The translations under genes were made by a program, and so were the position numbers. The notes under the pieces are model-generated. The model was not told the origin of the DNA. It did not search any database and saw only the letters and a list, made by a program, of their open reading frames with translations. Below, piece after piece: positions 62,792 to 64,000 of a stretch of 64,000 nt of DNA; within the stretch, counting starts at the first letter, position 1, and each line of letters opens with the position of its first letter. This DNA is from Paracoccus haematequi (GTDB lineage: Bacteria; Pseudomonadota; Alphaproteobacteria; Rhodobacterales; Rhodobacteraceae): positions 62,001-126,000 of the forward strand of contig NZ_UZWE01000029.1 of the NCBI RefSeq assembly GCF_900631945.1. The letters run 5' to 3'.

Positions 62792-63144
62792 GGCGTTTCC
62801 CCTGCTCGGTGCCGCGATTCGATCACTACGCCACCCATGCGCCGAGTCAATCCAGATTATTTGGGTCGGATATTCTGTCGCAGTCCGCGACGGGGCTGTG
62901 GGGAAAGGCGGGTTCGTTCCGGCACATCCTTTGGATGAAATACGAAGCCATTGATCATCCCAGGGGCGTGGTCACTTCGATGGCGATTAACTGTTTTGCC
63001 ACAGAATGAATTTGTCCCTGACCTGTCCCGTCGCCCAGGTTGCCCGCAAGGCGGATCATGGCGGGATGCCCGTCATCCGCATCCGCCGCCTGTCGACATC
63101 GTGCCGGTGCCGCCGGTGCGCCAGAATCATGGGATTGAACAGCG
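62792..63144. other. Intergenic region upstream of the divergent efe operon
   Basis: About 350 bp with locally AT-richer patches (62855-62880 and 62985-63010). No Fur, RirA or Irr box of confident match was recognised. A weak TTGACT on the minus strand (62850-62845) could be a -35 for efeU. Confidence 0.35.
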
Positions 63145-64000
63145 ATGATGATGGACTTCCTGCTGCGCCAGAACGCGGCCTCGATCTTTGACCTCGGCGA
63201 TCTTTACCCTGGCGCGACCGGGTTCGAGATCACCACCTCGGACGCGGGCAGTGCGACCGCCACGATCCAGGACGGCGTGCTGACGATCGAGCCGGGCGCG
63301 CTTGGCCATGCCGACCTGACGCTGACCTTCAAGGATGCCGAGGGCAACAGCGTCACCGACAGCTTCCGCGCCATCGTTGCGGGTCCGAATGCCTACAGCT
63401 TCATCGCCGTGCCGGACACGCAAAGCTATACCTCGACCACGGACCCGGAAATCCGGGCCATGTTCGCCGAGATGATCCAGCATATCGCCGCCCACAAGGA
63501 CGCGCTGAACATCGCCCATGTGTTGCAGGTCGGCGATGTGACCGACAACAACTATGACCATCAGTGGCAGATCGCCAAGGACGCCTGGAGCCATATGGAC
63601 GGCGTCATCGACTATACGCTGGCGGTGGGCAACCACGACCAAGGCGACGGCGGACATGCGCAGGACTTCACCTCGAAGATCGACGATTACTTCACGCCCG
63701 AACAACTGGGCGTGGACGGCACCTATGACGGTTACGACCAGCCTTCGCTGCGCAACAGTTACAATACCTTCACCAGCCCGGACGGGCAGGACTGGCTGAT
63801 CCTCAGCCTGGAATTCGGCGCCCCCGACGACGTGCTGCGATGGGCGGGCGAGGTGATCGAGGGCCATCTGGACCACCGCGTCATCCTCAACACCCATTCC
63901 TGGAACGGCGGCGACAAGCGCGTCGATCCCACCACCGAGGCGCTGACCGGCGAGAACGGCGGCTGGGGCTATGGCATCCGCGACGATGTCCGCAACGTCA
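63145..64000 (+). CDS. Metallophosphoesterase (calcineurin-like), C-terminus outside window
   Basis: Open from ATG 63145 (ATG codons also at 63148 and 63151) to the window end, ~285 codons. A ~90-residue N-terminal beta region precedes the catalytic domain. Metal-binding motifs are VPDTQSY, VLQVGDVTDNN, TLAVGNHDQGDGG and a later ILNTHSWNGGD. No signal peptide at the N-terminus; such proteins are often secreted by C-terminal type I signals, which would lie beyond the window. Substrate unknown. Confidence 0.82.
   Translation, partial: MMMDFLLRQNAASIFDLGDLYPGATGFEITTSDAGSATATIQDGVLTIEPGALGHADLTLTFKDAEGNSVTDSFRAIVAGPNAYSFIAVPDTQSYTSTTDPEIRAMFAEMIQHIAAHKDALNIAHVLQVGDVTDNNYDHQWQIAKDAWSHMDGVIDYTLAVGNHDQGDGGHAQDFTSKIDDYFTPEQLGVDGTYDGYDQPSLRNSYNTFTSPDGQDWLILSLEFGAPDDVLRWAGEVIEGHLDHRVILNTHSWNGGDKRVDPTTEALTGENGGWGYGIRDDVRNV

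Noticed and set aside
1..64000. tRNA, rRNA, CRISPR arrays and complete insertion sequences
   Set aside because: No T-loop pattern in a plausible cloverleaf, no regularly spaced repeats, and no transposase gene or terminal inverted repeats were seen.

Overview
The window is GC-rich DNA with codon use typical of an alphaproteobacterium. Gene content points to Rhodobacteraceae, most likely Paracoccus or a close relative: sarcosine oxidase genes, EfeUOB-type iron uptake, HWE-family kinases, Kup, and many stacked ATGA/GTGA gene overlaps. A plasmid-type replication module (Rep_3-like initiator, repeat-rich origin, ParA, ParB and two matching parS-like palindromes) lies near the middle, at about 33.5-37.8 kb. 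The window is therefore most likely part of a megaplasmid or chromid rather than the main chromosome. Genus and replicon type are inferred, not proven.

Layout. 1-10.6 kb: the end of a sarcosine oxidase operon (soxA, soxG), a membrane alpha/beta-hydrolase, a ferric-reductase-like flavocytochrome, two DMT exporters, a UxaA/GarD-type sugar acid dehydratase, a cysteine synthase and a small protein with its own terminator. 10.6-18.6 kb: a minus-strand sugar operon (LacI regulator, xylose isomerase, TIM-barrel isomerase, Gfo/Idh/MocA dehydrogenase, ABC importer) read away from a 24-bp operator-like palindrome. 18.9-28.6 kb: BCCT transporter, ChaC-like cyclotransferase, a nucleotidyltransferase behind a palindrome-flanked promoter, a DUF1810 protein, a membrane-anchored Mrr-like nuclease, MalQ, a GH1-like protein, a DMT exporter and an Ada-domain remnant. 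28.85-30.07 kb: a structured leader RNA ending in a terminator, followed by argC. 30.1-33.4 kb: NDH-2 with an unusual C-terminal tail, a PQQ-type sugar dehydrogenase and a small membrane protein.

33.5-37.8 kb is the replication and partition module. 37.9-43.6 kb is a three-gene signalling operon: a triple-receiver hybrid kinase, a CheR without CheB, and an HWE kinase with receivers at both ends. Then come Kup, a second HWE kinase with a single-domain response regulator, and two less GC-rich genes (a membrane-anchored unknown and a GYF_2/DUF805 protein). 49.2-50.0 kb is a graveyard of a type I secretion system, with an ABC ATPase and an HlyD each carrying an internal deletion and frameshift. 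It is followed by a hexapeptide acetyltransferase, a tail-anchored unknown and about 650 bp of apparently decayed DNA.

52.4-58.6 kb is a GntR-regulated branched-chain-amino-acid-type ABC importer ending in an Asp/Glu/hydantoin racemase, suggesting uptake of a ureide or hydantoin. 58.7-62.8 kb is an efeU-efeO-efeB operon plus a second M75 protein. The window ends inside a metallophosphoesterase gene. The least explained items are the argC leader RNA with a predicted pseudoknot, the iteron-like copy 11 kb from the origin, the in-frame small-protein tail on NDH-2, and the operator-like palindromes at 18.55, 21.77 and 37.78 kb.
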